A DNA stretch of 64,000 nt from Bacillus sp. FJAT-45037 (GTDB lineage: Bacteria > Bacillota > Bacilli > Bacillales > Bacillaceae_D). Of this stretch, positions 43,091 to 55,320 are shown piece after piece (within the stretch, counting starts at the first letter, position 1; every line of letters starts with the position of its first letter). Position numbers and translations under genes: made by a program. The DNA is taken from assembly GCF_002797325.1 (NCBI RefSeq), contig NZ_KZ454938.1, positions 2,802,267 to 2,866,266 of the forward strand, read 5' to 3'. Below the pieces are notes generated by a model. It searched no databases. It saw nothing but the letters and a program-made list of their open reading frames with translations, and was not told the origin of the DNA.

Positions 43091-43609
43091 ATGATCCCCA
43101 TTTTCACCACACAACTAATAGGCCGTATTAAGGCCATTCGAGAAAAGGAAGAGGAGTTTGAAGATGCGGCCCGCTTACTCGCCCAAGCGATTGTCGGCGA
43201 TGGCACAGTGTATGTCTATGGTACGCGTGAACTACACGGCATTGTTTCTGAAGTGACCTATGGAACAGATCGCCATGAAGCCATCTTACCTTTGCGTCAA
43301 GATGAAATGAGCTCGCTCACACCAGCTGACCGTGTGTTATTGTTCTCACCTTTTACAAACGATGACGAAGCATGTCGCCTAGCTACCAAGTTCCACATGC
43401 AAGGCGTTCCGTTTTTAAGCGTATCAAATCTGAGTGATGAGCAAGATGCTTCTTACTCTCTAGCGGACATCCATGTCGACCTTGAAAGCAATATTGGCCT
43501 AGTCCCCGACGAACTCGGTAATCGTAACGGATACCCCACTTCGATCGTTGGTTTGTACACGTATTTCTGCCTAATATTAACCGTTAAAGAAATTGTAAGT
43601 GAGTATTAG
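43091..43609 (+). CDS. ywjG: YwjG family protein (DUF2529)
   Basis: 172 residues, soluble. GGAG lies 8 nt before the ATG. The fold resembles a SIS/phosphosugar-like sandwich (VYVYGTRELHGIVSEV, then LLFSPFTNDDEACRLATKF) and matches the DUF2529 family of Bacillales. Its function is unknown. It is divergent from spo0F and convergent with pyrG, the conserved order. Confidence 0.87.
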   Translation: MIPIFTTQLIGRIKAIREKEEEFEDAARLLAQAIVGDGTVYVYGTRELHGIVSEVTYGTDRHEAILPLRQDEMSSLTPADRVLLFSPFTNDDEACRLATKFHMQGVPFLSVSNLSDEQDASYSLADIHVDLESNIGLVPDELGNRNGYPTSIVGLYTYFCLILTVKEIVSEY

Positions 43610-43628
43610 GATTCATGCGATGAAGATC

Positions 43629-43668
43629 AAAAAAAGGTTTGCCTCCTTGCTTGTGGCAAACCTTTTTT
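43629..43668. terminator. Bidirectional terminator between ywjG and pyrG
   Basis: AAAAAAGGTTTGCC / GGCAAACCTTTTTT stem with a 12-nt loop; A and T runs on both sides. Confidence 0.92.
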
Positions 43669-43674
43669 GTGTCG

Positions 43675-45327
<1,653 letters not shown>

Positions 45328-45334
45328 TTATAAT

Positions 45335-45384
45335 AAAAAAAACAAAAGCGACAGCTCACCCTAGAAAGGGGGCGCACTTTTGTT
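45335..45384 (-). terminator. pyrG leader attenuator
   Basis: On the minus strand ACAAAAGTGCG ... CGCTTTTG forms a stem followed by eight T, between the pyrG promoter and gene. The 5' arm and loop contain a pyrimidine tract CCCCCTTTC. In B. subtilis such a tract is bound by extra G residues added at the transcript start when CTP is low, which blocks the terminator. Confidence 0.8.
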
Positions 45385-45421
45385 TGAGTCATAGTAATAT
45401 GCATTTGCTTTTAATAAAGCC

Positions 45422-45458
45422 CAAAAATGATTCTACCTAGTTCACACCAAGAAGTCAA
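45422..45458 (-). promoter_or_regulatory. pyrG promoter with GGGC start for reiterative initiation
   Basis: On the minus strand TTGACT (45453-45458), 17 bp, TAGAAT (45430-45435), 7 nt, then GGGC with +1 at 45422. A GGGC start placed so as to allow G slippage before the first C is the hallmark of CTP-sensing control of pyrG in B. subtilis. Confidence 0.85.
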
Positions 45459-45484
45459 GTCTCTGTTTGAAACGAAATTAGAGA

Positions 45485-45988
45485 TTAACGATCTTCGTCT
45501 TCGTCTAAATCTTCTTCATCGTCGTCATCATCTGCATCAAAACCATCTAACTCTTCTTTTACAGTGAAATCATCGTCATCTGAATCTTCATCATTAGAAA
45601 TTTCGTCTAGCTCGTCTTCTAAATCTTCAAACTCATCATCAAAATCTTCTGGATCATCTAGTAGTTGATCATCTGATTTTGTTGCTTTCTTACGTGGGTT
45701 CACAGGTGCAGTAATATCTTCCTCTGACTGCTCATGAGGATACCAGCTTTTTAAGCCCCAGTTATTATCTCCGAGCGTTATGAAACGACCATCGATATTT
45801 AAGTCTGTATAAAGGAACGCCATGCGCCCTTTTGCTTCTGCTTTAGGCATTTTTTTCAGTTCCATGATCTCACTAACTAAGTCATTAAAATAATACGGTT
45901 TGCGCTTTTCTGTCATTAGAGCATAAGCAATTTCAATCATTGATAGCTCTTGTAGGTCTTCCTTGTCCATCTTACGTAGCTTCAACAT
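45485..45988 (-). CDS. rpoE: RNA polymerase delta subunit
   Basis: Increases promoter selectivity and recycling of RNA polymerase in Firmicutes. 167 residues from ATG 45988 (AAAGGA 8 nt upstream). An N-terminal winged-helix (HARE-HTH) domain (about 8-90, SMIEIAYALM ... WGLKSWYP) is followed by a disordered, almost purely Asp/Glu C-terminal half. It lies upstream of pyrG, as in B. subtilis. Confidence 0.95.
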   Translation of the reverse strand: MLKLRKMDKEDLQELSMIEIAYALMTEKRKPYYFNDLVSEIMELKKMPKAEAKGRMAFLYTDLNIDGRFITLGDNNWGLKSWYPHEQSEEDITAPVNPRKKATKSDDQLLDDPEDFDDEFEDLEDELDEISNDEDSDDDDFTVKEELDGFDADDDDDEEDLDEDEDR

Positions 45989-46147
45989 CCGCACGTCCTT
46001 TCAGCATTTCTTGCATCTATTACTTTATTCAATTTTGGCATAAAGTTCATACCTTTCATTATAAACACATTTTATCTAATTATGCTAGATTGTAGATGAA
46101 AAAGTATAATTGTCAAGATATAGAGCTACTAGAAGCAGTGAACTGAC

Positions 46148-46176
46148 AAAAAGACAGCCAGTTGACTGTCTTTTTT
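46148..46176. terminator. Terminator upstream of rpoE, downstream of icmF
   Basis: AAAAGACAG / CTGTCTTTT stem with an 8-nt loop and T runs on either strand. Reading on the minus strand it ends the icmF transcript after the repeat island and insulates rpoE. Confidence 0.85.
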
Positions 46177-46204
46177 CAAATGTTCATTTGCTTTTGAGGT
46201 AGTG

Positions 46205-46296
46205 TTCGCGTTAACATTGGTCATTTTCGCGCAAAACTCAGTGACTTACGCGCAAATACCAGGTATTTCCGCGCGAAATCTACTAGTTTTCGCGCA
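46205..46296 (-). repeat. CGCG array C: five units at exact 21-bp spacing
   Basis: CGCG cores begin at 46207, 46228, 46249, 46270 and 46291, each exactly 21 bp apart. Units read TTCGCG(C/T) plus variable bases. On the minus strand the array is preceded by TTCCATTTTCTTACT, nearly the same edge as at locus B, and beyond that by the hairpin repeat. Confidence 0.85.
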
Positions 46297-46329
46297 GATG
46301 GAGTAAGAAAATGGAAAACAAGGTCGCCG

Positions 46330-46517
46330 CACTACATTTTATACGCCGCTTAACGGACTCCTCCGCTTTTCTTGGCTAGCTTCGGAGTCCTCCGCTTTTC
46401 TGGCTAGCTTCAGCTCCTTGGGCCTTGGGTAAAACCGGTGAATCCAACGAAGTCAAAAAGCGACTTCTTTTGGCTCCTCCTAGTTTTCCCTCATCCCAGA
46501 ACAGTCGCCTCCGCTTT
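46330..46517 (-). repeat. Hairpin repeat C
   Basis: Inverted copy of the element at 24666-24922. On the minus strand: GAAAAGCGGAGGCGACTG, then GAGGGAAAACTAGG pairing with CCGGTTTTACCC, an inner AAGTCGC..TTTTTGACTT hairpin, GGAGCTGAAGCTAG, and two further short copies of GAAAAGCGGAGG. It ends in GTTAAGCGGCGTATAAAATG as at locus B. It begins 7 bp after the icmF stop codon. Confidence 0.8.
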
Positions 46518-46523
46518 TCTTTA

Positions 46524-49500
46524 TTACATATTTCTTCTATATTGGCCGCCTACTTGGTAGAGGGCGGTGGAGATTTGGCCTAGGCTAGCTACTTTGACGG
46601 TTTCGATGAGTTCTTCGAAGATGTTGCCGCCGTTGATTGCTGTTTGTTGAAGATTCTTTAATGCTTGTTCTGTTTCGTTTTGGTGACGTTCTTGGAAGGC
46701 GCGTAGGTTGGTGATTTGTTGTTCTTTTTCTTCCTTCGTTGCACGGGCCAGTTCCATCGTAAATTCTTCATCTTTCTTTTCGTTCGGATTCATGTAAGTG
46801 TTCACACCGATAATCGGAAGCTCACCTGTATGCTTTTTCATTTCATAGTGCATTGACTCTTCTTGGATTTTACTGCGTTGGTATTGTGTCTCCATCGCTC
46901 CAAGCACTCCGCCTCGGTCGTTGATGCGCTCTAGTTCTTGTAGAACGGCTTCTTCAACTAAGTTTGTTAACTCTTCAATAATATATGATCCTTGAATAGA
47001 GTTTTCATTTTTGGCTAGGCCTAGTTCTTTAGTGATAATCATTTGAATCGCCATCGCGCGGCGGACTGATTGTTCAGTCGGTGTAGTAATCGCTTCATCA
47101 AATGCATTCGTATGAAGAGAGTTACAGTTATCATAAATCGCCATCAGCGCTTGCAAGGTTGTGCGGATATCATTGAAATCAATTTCTTGGGCATGAAGAG
47201 AGCGACCGGATGTTTGTACATGATATTTCAACTTTTGGCTGCGCTCGTTTGCCTCGTATTTATTCTTCATTACCGTTGACCAAATGCGACGTGCGACTCG
47301 GCCAATGACCGCATATTCAGGGTCTAGTCCGTTACTGAAGAAGAATGATAGATTTGGTGCAAACTTATTAATGTCCATGCCACGGCTTAGGTAGTATTCC
47401 ACATACGTGAAGCCATTTGCCAAGGTAAAGGCTAATTGACTAATTGGATTCGCACCCGCTTCTGCGATGTGGTAGCCAGAAATCGAGACAGAGTAGTAAT
47501 TACGAACTTGATGGTCAATAAAGTATTCTTGAATATCCCCCATCATCCGTAGAGCGAACTCTGTTGAGAAGATGCATGTATTTTGACCTTGGTCTTCTTT
47601 TAGAATGTCTGCTTGAACCGTTCCGCGCACAGTTGCGAGCGTACGAGCTTTTACATCTTGATATTCTTCAGCACTCGGCTCACGTCCATTTTCTTTTGTA
47701 AATGCTTCTACTTGCTGATCGATCGCCGTATTCATAAACATCGCTAAAATAATCGGTGCTGGTCCGTTAATAGTCATTGAGACTGACGTAGACGGAGCAC
47801 ATAAATCAAATCCATCATACAATTTTTTCATATCATCAAGGGTACAAATACTTACGCCACTTTCTCCTACTTTTCCGTAAATATCTGGACGATGGTCAGG
47901 GTCCTCACCATACAGTGTCACTGAATCAAACGCCGTACTTAGGCGCTTGGCATCATCATCTTTAGATAAGTAGTGGAAGCGACGATTCGTGCGCTCAGGT
48001 GTCCCTTCTCCTGCAAACTGACGTTTAGGGTCTTCACCTTTACGCTTGAACGGAAACACGCCTGCTGTGTACGGGAATGAACCAGGGACATTTTCTTCCA
48101 TTGTCCAACGTAAAATTTCGCCCCAGTCTGTAAATTTAGGCAGTGCCACCTTTGGAATTTTCAGCCCTGATAAGCTTTCAGTTGTCAGCTCCGTTACAAT
48201 TTCTTTATCACGGCTTTTTGTTACATAGGTGTCCCCACTGTAAGACTCTTTCAATGTCTCCCAGTTATCTAAGATTAATTTGCATGTTGGGTGTAACTTT
48301 TCTTCATACATCTTCTTTGTTTCATTGAGTTGCGTGAGCACTTCTTCAGAGGTCACACCATGTTGCTCTAGAGCATCCATTGTACCTGTTAGTTGATAAA
48401 TCTTTCGTGCGATCTCCACTTGATCGTCTGTCATTTTTTTGTATTGTCGAACAGACTGAACGATGTCACGTAAGTACTGTATTTGTTCAGGTGGAATGAT
48501 GACATTCTGCTTAATCACTTCTGTACTCGTTTCAATGGATGTGTTAAATTCAGTTCCGCATTTCTCGTTCAATGTATTCATTAGAGCAGCAAACAACGTA
48601 TTCGTCCCGATGTCATTAAACTGGCTAGCAATCGTGCCGTAAACAGGCATCTCCTCAGGCGCTTCCTCAAAACGAGTCCGGCTGCGTTGGTACTGCTTGC
48701 GTACATGACGAAGCGCATCCTCTGAGCCTCTACGATCAAATTTATTAATCGCAATTACATCAGCGAAATCGATCATATCAATTTTTTCTAATTGCGAAGG
48801 CGCACCATATTCACTTGTCATCACATAGAGTGACACATCGGACACTTCGGTAATCTCTGCATCTCCTTGCCCAATACCGCTCGTTTCAACAATGACAAGA
48901 TCGTATCCAGCTGCTTTAACGACATCAATGGCATCGCGAATGCTATCAGAGATTTCTTTTCTTGAATTACGTGTTGCCAAGCTACGCATGAACACGCGCG
49001 AGTTATGGATTGAATTCATGCGAATCCGGTCTCCAAGTAACGCACCGCCTGTTTTTTGTTTAGTCGGGTCAACCGATAATATCGCAATCGTCTTGTCAGA
49101 AAATTCATTCAAGAAACGACGTACGAGTTCATCAGTTAAAGAACTTTTCCCCGCGCCACCTGTACCGGTAATTCCAAGCACGGGCACATCAGTCGTCATT
49201 TGCTTCAGTTGCTCTAACGTGTCTTCTAGCGTTGCTGCTAATTCTTTTTTTGATTCGGCATGAAGTTCAGCATATGAAATGCAACGAGCGACGGCGCGTG
49301 CATTTTTTTCTTTTAACACCGTTAGCTCTTCTGACACTTGATCGACGGTAGGGAAATCACATTCTTTTATCATGTCGTCAATCATCCCTTGAAGGCCACG
49401 TTCACGCCCATCATCTGGTGAGAAAATATGCGTAATCCCGTATTCATGAAGTTCACGAATTTCTGGAGGTGTGATAACTCCACCACCACCGCCATAAATA

Positions 49501-49787
49501 CGGATATGTCCTGCATTTTTTTCTTGGAGCAAGTCATGGCAGTATTTAAAGAATTCAACATGGCCACCTTGGTATGAAGAGATTGCAATTCCTTGGACAT
49601 CCTCTTGTATGGCGGCGTTTACAATTTCCTCAACAGAGCGATTGTGCCCGAGGTGAATTACCTCAGCACCACTCGCTTGCAGGATTCTACGCATTATATT
49701 AATCGACGCATCGTGACCATCAAATAAACTAGAAGCCGTGACAAAACGCACATGGTTTGTTGGCTTATAAGCTTGAGTTGTTGACAT
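46524..49787 (-). CDS. icmF: Fused isobutyryl-CoA mutase IcmF
   Basis: B12-dependent radical enzyme that interconverts isobutyryl-CoA and n-butyryl-CoA, with a built-in G-protein chaperone. About 1087 residues; ATG at 49787 has GGGAGG 7 nt upstream, the ATG just before it 4 nt. Domains in order: cobalamin-binding (about 12-140, lower-axial His in DGHD near residue 26), MeaI-type GTPase (Walker A GTGGAGKS near 209-216, NKFD later), linker, and mutase TIM barrel ([12 protein letters not shown] onward). It ends the acyl-CoA cluster with a TetR gene just upstream. Confidence 0.95.
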   Translation of the reverse strand: MSTTQAYKPTNHVRFVTASSLFDGHDASINIMRRILQASGAEVIHLGHNRSVEEIVNAAIQEDVQGIAISSYQGGHVEFFKYCHDLLQEKNAGHIRIYGGGGGVITPPEIRELHEYGITHIFSPDDGRERGLQGMIDDMIKECDFPTVDQVSEELTVLKEKNARAVARCISYAELHAESKKELAATLEDTLEQLKQMTTDVPVLGITGTGGAGKSSLTDELVRRFLNEFSDKTIAILSVDPTKQKTGGALLGDRIRMNSIHNSRVFMRSLATRNSRKEISDSIRDAIDVVKAAGYDLVIVETSGIGQGDAEITEVSDVSLYVMTSEYGAPSQLEKIDMIDFADVIAINKFDRRGSEDALRHVRKQYQRSRTRFEEAPEEMPVYGTIASQFNDIGTNTLFAALMNTLNEKCGTEFNTSIETSTEVIKQNVIIPPEQIQYLRDIVQSVRQYKKMTDDQVEIARKIYQLTGTMDALEQHGVTSEEVLTQLNETKKMYEEKLHPTCKLILDNWETLKESYSGDTYVTKSRDKEIVTELTTESLSGLKIPKVALPKFTDWGEILRWTMEENVPGSFPYTAGVFPFKRKGEDPKRQFAGEGTPERTNRRFHYLSKDDDAKRLSTAFDSVTLYGEDPDHRPDIYGKVGESGVSICTLDDMKKLYDGFDLCAPSTSVSMTINGPAPIILAMFMNTAIDQQVEAFTKENGREPSAEEYQDVKARTLATVRGTVQADILKEDQGQNTCIFSTEFALRMMGDIQEYFIDHQVRNYYSVSISGYHIAEAGANPISQLAFTLANGFTYVEYYLSRGMDINKFAPNLSFFFSNGLDPEYAVIGRVARRIWSTVMKNKYEANERSQKLKYHVQTSGRSLHAQEIDFNDIRTTLQALMAIYDNCNSLHTNAFDEAITTPTEQSVRRAMAIQMIITKELGLAKNENSIQGSYIIEELTNLVEEAVLQELERINDRGGVLGAMETQYQRSKIQEESMHYEMKKHTGELPIIGVNTYMNPNEKKDEEFTMELARATKEEKEQQITNLRAFQERHQNETEQALKNLQQTAINGGNIFEELIETVKVASLGQISTALYQVGGQYRRNM

Positions 49788-49823
49788 CATGTTTCCTCCC
49801 TATATAACCCTTAGACGGGCTGA

Positions 49824-50465
49824 TCATTTTTTAGAAACAGATAAAATCGGTGCGAGCAAGTGCTCACTTTGAAGCTTTGTGTACTCCTCTAATGTATACA
49901 ATTTGCGGATCGCCCAGCGGCGGAATGTCCACATATGTCCTTGCACTAAAATGTTATGGCTCATGAGTTTGATCTTGTCATCACTTACATCGATCTCATA
50001 TTCTTCAACATATTCACGAATAATCGTCTCAAACATCTCAGTCATCTCTACTTCTTTTTCCAGAACGTACATTAATGCTTCCTCTGGTAGCGACTTCGCT
50101 TCCTGATACATGACAAGAACCTCATCTTGTAAGTGGTCGATTACTCTAAAATAGGTAGCGATAGCACTTTTTAAACGATTGATGCCGACTGCTTTCGTAT
50201 CGATTTGTTGATCTAGTTGGCCTCGCACTTCTTCATAGATAGCATCACAGACAAGGTAGAGCACATCTTCTTTTGATCCAATGTATTCATAGAGTGTGCC
50301 GATACTAAACCCCGACTCTTTGGCGATTTCTCTCGTTGTTGTGCGGTGAAAGCCTTTCTCGATGAATAATCGAACGGCGCCTTTGACCATTTGCTCCCGA
50401 CGTTTTTTAACTAATTGTTGATCTTTGACCATCGACGGCACTGCTTTTTTCTTCAAACCTGTCAA
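49824..50465 (-). CDS. TetR-family regulator, acyl-CoA catabolism type
   Basis: 213 residues from a TTG at 50465 (AGGAAGTAGG upstream; ATG at codon 12 is an alternative). The N-terminal helix-turn-helix is clear: GAVRLFIEKGFHRTTTREIA followed by KESGFSIGTLYEYIGSKED. The C-terminal ligand domain is helical. The position between acyl-CoA dehydrogenase genes and icmF suggests it is a FadR-like repressor sensing acyl-CoA. Two palindromes in the cluster (55291-55308 and 57662-57675) are candidate operators; which one it binds, if either, is unknown. Confidence 0.9.
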   Translation of the reverse strand: MTGLKKKAVPSMVKDQQLVKKRREQMVKGAVRLFIEKGFHRTTTREIAKESGFSIGTLYEYIGSKEDVLYLVCDAIYEEVRGQLDQQIDTKAVGINRLKSAIATYFRVIDHLQDEVLVMYQEAKSLPEEALMYVLEKEVEMTEMFETIIREYVEEYEIDVSDDKIKLMSHNILVQGHMWTFRRWAIRKLYTLEEYTKLQSEHLLAPILSVSKK

Positions 50466-50609
50466 CCTACTTCCTTTTATCGTTGTTCTTCAATCTTCAT
50501 GAGATGAACGTGCCATAGAGCTTATCCAGCTCTATTTGGCATCGCCCTCTTTTTTTGTGTACTTATTAGCATACTAAAGATTGAAGCTACGATCTATCAT
50601 TAATGTGTA

Positions 50610-51752
50610 TTAGTCAGCTAATAACATCTTTGAAATGACGAGGCGTTGAATTTCATTTGTTCCTTCATAGATTTGAGTGATTTTCGCATCACGCATATAG
50701 CGCTCCACTGGATAGTCTTTTGTATAGCCATATCCACCAAAGACTTGCACCGCTTCGACCGTGACATCCATCGCCGTATCCCCGGCAAATAACTTCGACA
50801 TCGCCGATTCTTTTCCATATGAGATGCCTTCGCTTTCTCTCCATGCAGCTTGATATGTTAACAGACGGCTTGCTTCGATCTTCGTTGCCATATCCGCAAG
50901 CTTAAAGCCGATCCCTTGCTGAACACCAATTGCTTTTCCAAACTGCTTGCGTTCTTTGGCATAGCCAACAGCAGCATCAAGGGCTCCTTGAGCAATCCCG
51001 ACAGCTTGAGCGGCAATCCCGTTACGTCCGCCATCAAGTGTCATCATCGCTACTTTAAAGCCTTCTCCTTCTTTTCCGAGCATATTTGCTTTCGGTACAC
51101 GGCAATCTTCAAAAATAATCTCAGTTGTAGGGGAAGAACGAATCCCTAGCTTCTTCTCTTTCTTGCCGACAGAGAATCCTGGTGTATCTGCTTCGACGAT
51201 AAAGGCTGTTGTTCCTTTATGGCGTGCTTCTGGGTCCGTCACCGCAAAGACGATATAAATGTCAGCAATCCCACCATTGGTAATAAAGATCTTCGAGCCG
51301 TTGATAATATAATCATCACCGTCAAGAATAGCTGTCGTCTTCATTCCTGCTGCATCTGATCCTGAACTTGGCTCAGTTAAGCCGTACGCACCAATTTTCT
51401 TGCCCTCTGCCATTGGTCGCAAGAAAGTCTGCTTTTGTTCCTCTGTACCGAATTTGTACACAGGCCAGCCAGCAAGTGATGTGTGCGCGGATAAAGTGAC
51501 CCCAGTTGAGGCACAAACGCGTGAAAGTTCTTCAACCGCGATACAGTAGCTGACATAGTCCCCACCAATTCCACCATACTCTTCAGGCCAAGGAATCCCT
51601 GTTAATCCAAGCTCTGCCATCTTGTTGAAAATCTCAAGGTCAAAGCGTTCTTCTTCATCACGTTCCGCTGCTGTTGGTTCTACTTCATTTTTCGCGAAAT
51701 CACGGACCATTTTACGAATCATATCTTGCTCATCTGTTAATAAAAAGTTCAT
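50610..51752 (-). CDS. Acyl-CoA dehydrogenase (short/branched-chain type)
   Basis: FAD enzyme forming trans-2-enoyl-CoA and passing electrons to ETF. 380 residues with the usual three domains: helical start [17 protein letters not shown], middle beta domain with [14 protein letters not shown] and FITNGG, and C-terminal helices with the catalytic Glu in [11 protein letters not shown]. It is paralogous to the next gene and 15 nt away from it. Confidence 0.94.
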   Translation of the reverse strand: MNFLLTDEQDMIRKMVRDFAKNEVEPTAAERDEEERFDLEIFNKMAELGLTGIPWPEEYGGIGGDYVSYCIAVEELSRVCASTGVTLSAHTSLAGWPVYKFGTEEQKQTFLRPMAEGKKIGAYGLTEPSSGSDAAGMKTTAILDGDDYIINGSKIFITNGGIADIYIVFAVTDPEARHKGTTAFIVEADTPGFSVGKKEKKLGIRSSPTTEIIFEDCRVPKANMLGKEGEGFKVAMMTLDGGRNGIAAQAVGIAQGALDAAVGYAKERKQFGKAIGVQQGIGFKLADMATKIEASRLLTYQAAWRESEGISYGKESAMSKLFAGDTAMDVTVEAVQVFGGYGYTKDYPVERYMRDAKITQIYEGTNEIQRLVISKMLLAD

Positions 51753-51767
51753 TATATTGTCTCCCCT

Positions 51768-52910
51768 TTAATCGGCTAGTAGTTGTTTACTGATAACAAT
51801 GCGTTGTATTTCACTTGTTCCTTCGTAAATCTCACAAATTTTTGCATCACGGAAAAATCGTTCGACCGGATAATCTTTCGTATATCCGTATCCACCAAAG
51901 ACTTGCACGGCTTCAATCGATACATTTACGGCCGTGCGTGAAGCAAATAATTTAGCCATGGATGCTTCTTTTCCACTGTTCATTCCAAGCTCACGTAGTT
52001 TTGCTGCGCGATAGACTAATAGTTTTGAGCCCTCGACGCTTGTTGCCATATCGGCTAATTTGAAACCAAGTCCTTGCTGCATGCCAATCGGTTTTCCAAA
52101 TTGCTTACGTTCTTTTGCGTAGCCCGTTGCAGCCTCTAGAGCTGCTTCAGCAATCCCAAGAGATTGAGCGGCAATCCCAATGCGCCCTGCATCTAGATTA
52201 GACATCGCAATCTTAAAGCCTTCTCCTTCTTGACCTAATAGACTACTAGCTGGAATGCGCGCATCTTCAAACGTTAACTCCGTTGTATTCGATCCGTGTA
52301 ACCCCATTTTCTTTTCCTTTTTCCCAACGGAGAAACCAGGAGTGTCTGCATCAACGATAAAGGCTGAGATTCCTTTTGTGCCAAGCGTGGCATCGGTTGA
52401 AGCAAAGACGATGTAAACATTTGCTTCGCCGCCATTTGTAATGAATACTTTTGAACCGTTTAACACATATTCATCGCCAATTTTTTTGGCTGTCGTCTTT
52501 AAGCTTCCTGCATCAGACCCAGCACTTGGCTCCGTTAATCCAAACGCGCCTAAGTATTCACCACTTGCAAGCTTCGGAATGTACTTTTGTTTTTGCTCTT
52601 CAGTTCCGAAATAAAGAATTGGGTTTGTACCGACTGATGTATGTACAGATAAAATAACACCAACTGTCGCACTCACCTTAGAAAGCTCATGAATGGCAAT
52701 AATATAGGAAGTAAAATCCATCCCAGCTCCGCCGTACTCTTCTGGTATCGGAATTCCCATTAACCCAAGCTCCCCCATTTTTTTCACAATCTCACGTGGG
52801 AACGTTTCATTCTCTTCCATCTCTTCAATAAACGGTGTAATTTGTTCTTGGGCGAAGTCACGAACCATCTTGCGCATCATTTCTTGTTCTTCTGTAAAAC
52901 GTAAATTCAT
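51768..52910 (-). CDS. Acyl-CoA dehydrogenase, second paralogue
   Basis: 380 residues from ATG 52910 (GGAGGTG 7-8 nt upstream; three earlier codons are in the SD region). Same family as its neighbour: [30 protein letters not shown], catalytic Glu in [11 protein letters not shown]. The pair may divide chain length or branching. It is separated from the upstream dehydrogenase gene mmgB by a repeat element. Confidence 0.94.
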   Translation of the reverse strand: MNLRFTEEQEMMRKMVRDFAQEQITPFIEEMEENETFPREIVKKMGELGLMGIPIPEEYGGAGMDFTSYIIAIHELSKVSATVGVILSVHTSVGTNPILYFGTEEQKQKYIPKLASGEYLGAFGLTEPSAGSDAGSLKTTAKKIGDEYVLNGSKVFITNGGEANVYIVFASTDATLGTKGISAFIVDADTPGFSVGKKEKKMGLHGSNTTELTFEDARIPASSLLGQEGEGFKIAMSNLDAGRIGIAAQSLGIAEAALEAATGYAKERKQFGKPIGMQQGLGFKLADMATSVEGSKLLVYRAAKLRELGMNSGKEASMAKLFASRTAVNVSIEAVQVFGGYGYTKDYPVERFFRDAKICEIYEGTSEIQRIVISKQLLAD

Positions 52911-52961
52911 CCTCAACACCTCCAGGATCTAGTTGTCAATTTCTATAGCGGCTGTGTGACG

Positions 52962-53198
52962 CGGCTGGGACAAAAGTATTTTAACGTATGGAATTTTGAA
53001 CATAATGGTTGTGGCTTATATAAACCGCTCCTGAAATATACTTCGCACCCGCGAGGAAGCTGGTGAGCCTCCTCGTGCTCCGCACTGTGGGGTCTCACCG
53101 TTGCTTTTCATCCCGCAGGAGTCTACGTATATTTCATGCGCTAAATTTGCGCTTCGTTCATATCCTAAGTCAAACACTTTAGTTATGTCTTAGCCTCT
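52962..53198. repeat. Inverted-repeat intergenic element, copy 2 (MITE-like)
   Basis: 237 bp, starting CGGCTGGGACAAAAGT and ending, inverted, AGAGGCTAAGACATAACTAAAGTGT. Inner TGAAATATA/TATATTTCA stem and a central hairpin GGTGAG/CTCACC are present. Its right end coincides with the first base of the mmgB stop codon. Confidence 0.82.
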
Positions 53199-54049
53199 TA
53201 TTCGTAAACGTAAAACCCTCTGCCTGTTTTCTTTCCTAACCAACCAGCCTTAACGTATTTACGAAGCAGTGGACATGGACGGTATTTATCATCGCCAAAT
53301 CCTTCATGAAGAGTTTCCATAATATAGAGGCATGTATCTAAACCAATAAAGTCAGCCAGTGTTAGCGGGCCCATCGGATGGTTCATACCAAGTTTCATCA
53401 CTTCATCGACAGCCTCAGGTGTTGCGACTCCTTCATAGACGGTAAAGATCGCTTCGTTAATCATTGGCATTAAGATGCGGTTCGACACAAATCCAGGGAA
53501 ATCATTGACTTCAACTGGTGTCTTTGACAACGTACGAGATAAATCTTCGATAACCTGGTAGACTTCATCGGTTGTCGCAAGCCCTCGAATGATCTCAACT
53601 AACTTCATCACAGGAACTGGATTCATAAAATGCATGCCGATAACTTTTTCAGGACGACTGGTCGCTGCAGCAATCTCCGTAATTGGTAGCGACGACGTAT
53701 TCGTTGCTAAAATCGCATGCGCTGGAGCTATTTTATCAAGATCAGCAAATAGCTTTGATTTAATCTCCATGTTTTCAACAGCTGCCTCAATGACTAGGTC
53801 AACTGTCGCGGCATTCTCTAAATCCGTAGAAGGCGTTAAGCGAGCTAGTATTGCATCCCGCTCTGTCTCTTCTAAACGCCCTTTTTCAACTTGACGATTT
53901 AAGTTCTTCTGGATTGAAGCAAGTCCTCGATCAACAAAATCCGTTTTCAAATCATGTAACACAACATCAATACCTGCCATCGCATGCACTTGTGCGATTC
54001 CAGACCCCATCTGTCCTGCTCCGATGACCATTACTTTTTTTATACTCAT
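53198..54049 (-). CDS. mmgB: 3-hydroxybutyryl-CoA / 3-hydroxyacyl-CoA dehydrogenase
   Basis: NAD(P)-dependent oxidation of 3-hydroxyacyl-CoA. 283 residues. Rossmann motif [11 protein letters not shown] at the N-terminus, catalytic His in GMHFMNPVP, and the C-terminal dimerisation domain with [16 protein letters not shown]. It follows the thiolase gene by 31 nt. Confidence 0.93.
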   Translation of the reverse strand: MSIKKVMVIGAGQMGSGIAQVHAMAGIDVVLHDLKTDFVDRGLASIQKNLNRQVEKGRLEETERDAILARLTPSTDLENAATVDLVIEAAVENMEIKSKLFADLDKIAPAHAILATNTSSLPITEIAAATSRPEKVIGMHFMNPVPVMKLVEIIRGLATTDEVYQVIEDLSRTLSKTPVEVNDFPGFVSNRILMPMINEAIFTVYEGVATPEAVDEVMKLGMNHPMGPLTLADFIGLDTCLYIMETLHEGFGDDKYRPCPLLRKYVKAGWLGKKTGRGFYVYE

Positions 54050-54080
54050 GTATGCTCGACTCCTCTTTATGTGAATGTGA

Positions 54081-55259
54081 TTAGTTAACTTCGACTAAAA
54101 TGGCATCCCCTTGACCGCCACCACTACAAATCGCTGCAATACCAAGGCCTCCACCACGACGCTTCAACTCATGAATAAGTGTTAAGATAATTCTTGCTCC
54201 ACTTGCTCCGATTGGGTGACCAAGAGCAACGGCTCCACCATTAACATTGACTTTTTCTTCATCAAGGTCGGCAATTTGATTACTAGCAAGGGCCACCGCT
54301 GCGAAAGCTTCATTGATTTCAAACAGGTCAATATCCGCTGCTGATTTCCCTACTTTATTTAATAGTTCATTAATGACAAGTCCTGGTGTTTTCGGGAAGT
54401 TTTCCGGCTCAATCGCAATGGCGTGATGTGCGAGAATCGTTGCCAATGGCGCGATTCCTTCTTCTTTTGCTTTTGATTCAGACATCAAGAGCATCGCCGC
54501 TGCACCGTCGTTGACCCCTGGTGCGTTGCCTGCTGTAATCGTGCCGTCTTTACCGAAAGCTGGTTTTAATTTAGATAGACCTTCTGCAGTTGTCCCAGGA
54601 CGAGGCGCCTCGTCACGTGTGACAAGAACAGGCTCCCCTTTTCGTTGCGGAACAGGAACGCCCACAACTTCTTCATCAAATAAACCAGTTTCAATTGCTT
54701 TAAGCGCCTTTTCATGACTTCTCGCTGCCCACTCATCTTGTACTTCGCGTGATAGAGATAGATCATCTGCCACTCCGTTTCCGTAAGTACCCATATGGAC
54801 TGAGCGGAACGAACAGGTTAGCCCATCAAAGACCATGCCATCGACCATCTCGACATTGCCCATTCGTGCACCCCATCTTGCTTTGGGCATGTAGTAAGGT
54901 GCATTACTCATCGATTCCATTCCACCTGCGAGAATCACGTCGCCGTCACCTGCTCGAATTATTTGATCAGCAAGTGTCACACTGCGCATGCCTGATGCAC
55001 AAACTTTATTGATTGTTTCTGTCTTCACACTCCAAGGAATATCGGCATGATTCGATGCTTGACGAGAAGGAATCTGACCTTGACCTGCTTGAAGAACATT
55101 GCCAACAATAACCTCGTCCACATGCTCGCCTTTCCAGTTGGCACGTGCCAACGTTTCTTTGAGTGCTATTCCTCCTAGCTCAGAAGCTGTTAAACGACTT
55201 AAGGCCCCGCCAAATTTCCCAAAAGGTGTACGCGCTCCACTTACAATAACTGTCTTCAT
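54081..55259 (-). CDS. Acetyl-CoA C-acetyltransferase (thiolase)
   Basis: 392 residues. Nucleophile C87 in [24 protein letters not shown] and the second Cys in [10 protein letters not shown] complete the active site. In this cluster it would cleave acetoacetyl-CoA or 3-ketoacyl-CoA. An 18-bp palindromic operator lies 31 bp upstream. Confidence 0.95.
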   Translation of the reverse strand: MKTVIVSGARTPFGKFGGALSRLTASELGGIALKETLARANWKGEHVDEVIVGNVLQAGQGQIPSRQASNHADIPWSVKTETINKVCASGMRSVTLADQIIRAGDGDVILAGGMESMSNAPYYMPKARWGARMGNVEMVDGMVFDGLTCSFRSVHMGTYGNGVADDLSLSREVQDEWAARSHEKALKAIETGLFDEEVVGVPVPQRKGEPVLVTRDEAPRPGTTAEGLSKLKPAFGKDGTITAGNAPGVNDGAAAMLLMSESKAKEEGIAPLATILAHHAIAIEPENFPKTPGLVINELLNKVGKSAADIDLFEINEAFAAVALASNQIADLDEEKVNVNGGAVALGHPIGASGARIILTLIHELKRRGGGLGIAAICSGGGQGDAILVEVN

Positions 55260-55290
55260 CGTCTGACCCCTTTCACTGGTTCATTTTTTG

Positions 55291-55308
55291 ACCGAACGCT
55301 CGCTCGGT
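55291..55308. promoter_or_regulatory. Palindromic operator upstream of the thiolase gene
   Basis: ACCGAACGCTCGCTCGGT: outer halves ACCGA/TCGGT are perfect, and the inner CG dinucleotides are symmetric. It resembles TetR-family operators of acyl-CoA-responsive regulators (ACCGAnCGnnCGnTCGGT type). It lies 31 bp before the thiolase start. Confidence 0.65.
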
Positions 55309-55320
55309 AACTCTTTAGAT

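Noticed and set aside
46205-46296. CGCG array as a CRISPR array
   Set aside because: The repeat core is only about 11 bp, the spacer about 10 bp, and no cas genes are near; CRISPR repeats and spacers are two to three times longer.
50480-50560. Hairpin between the acyl-CoA dehydrogenase and tetR as a terminator
   Set aside because: The stem (GCCATAGAGC / GCTCTATTTGGC) is strong, but on the minus strand no T run follows; it may only be a weak attenuator or processing site.
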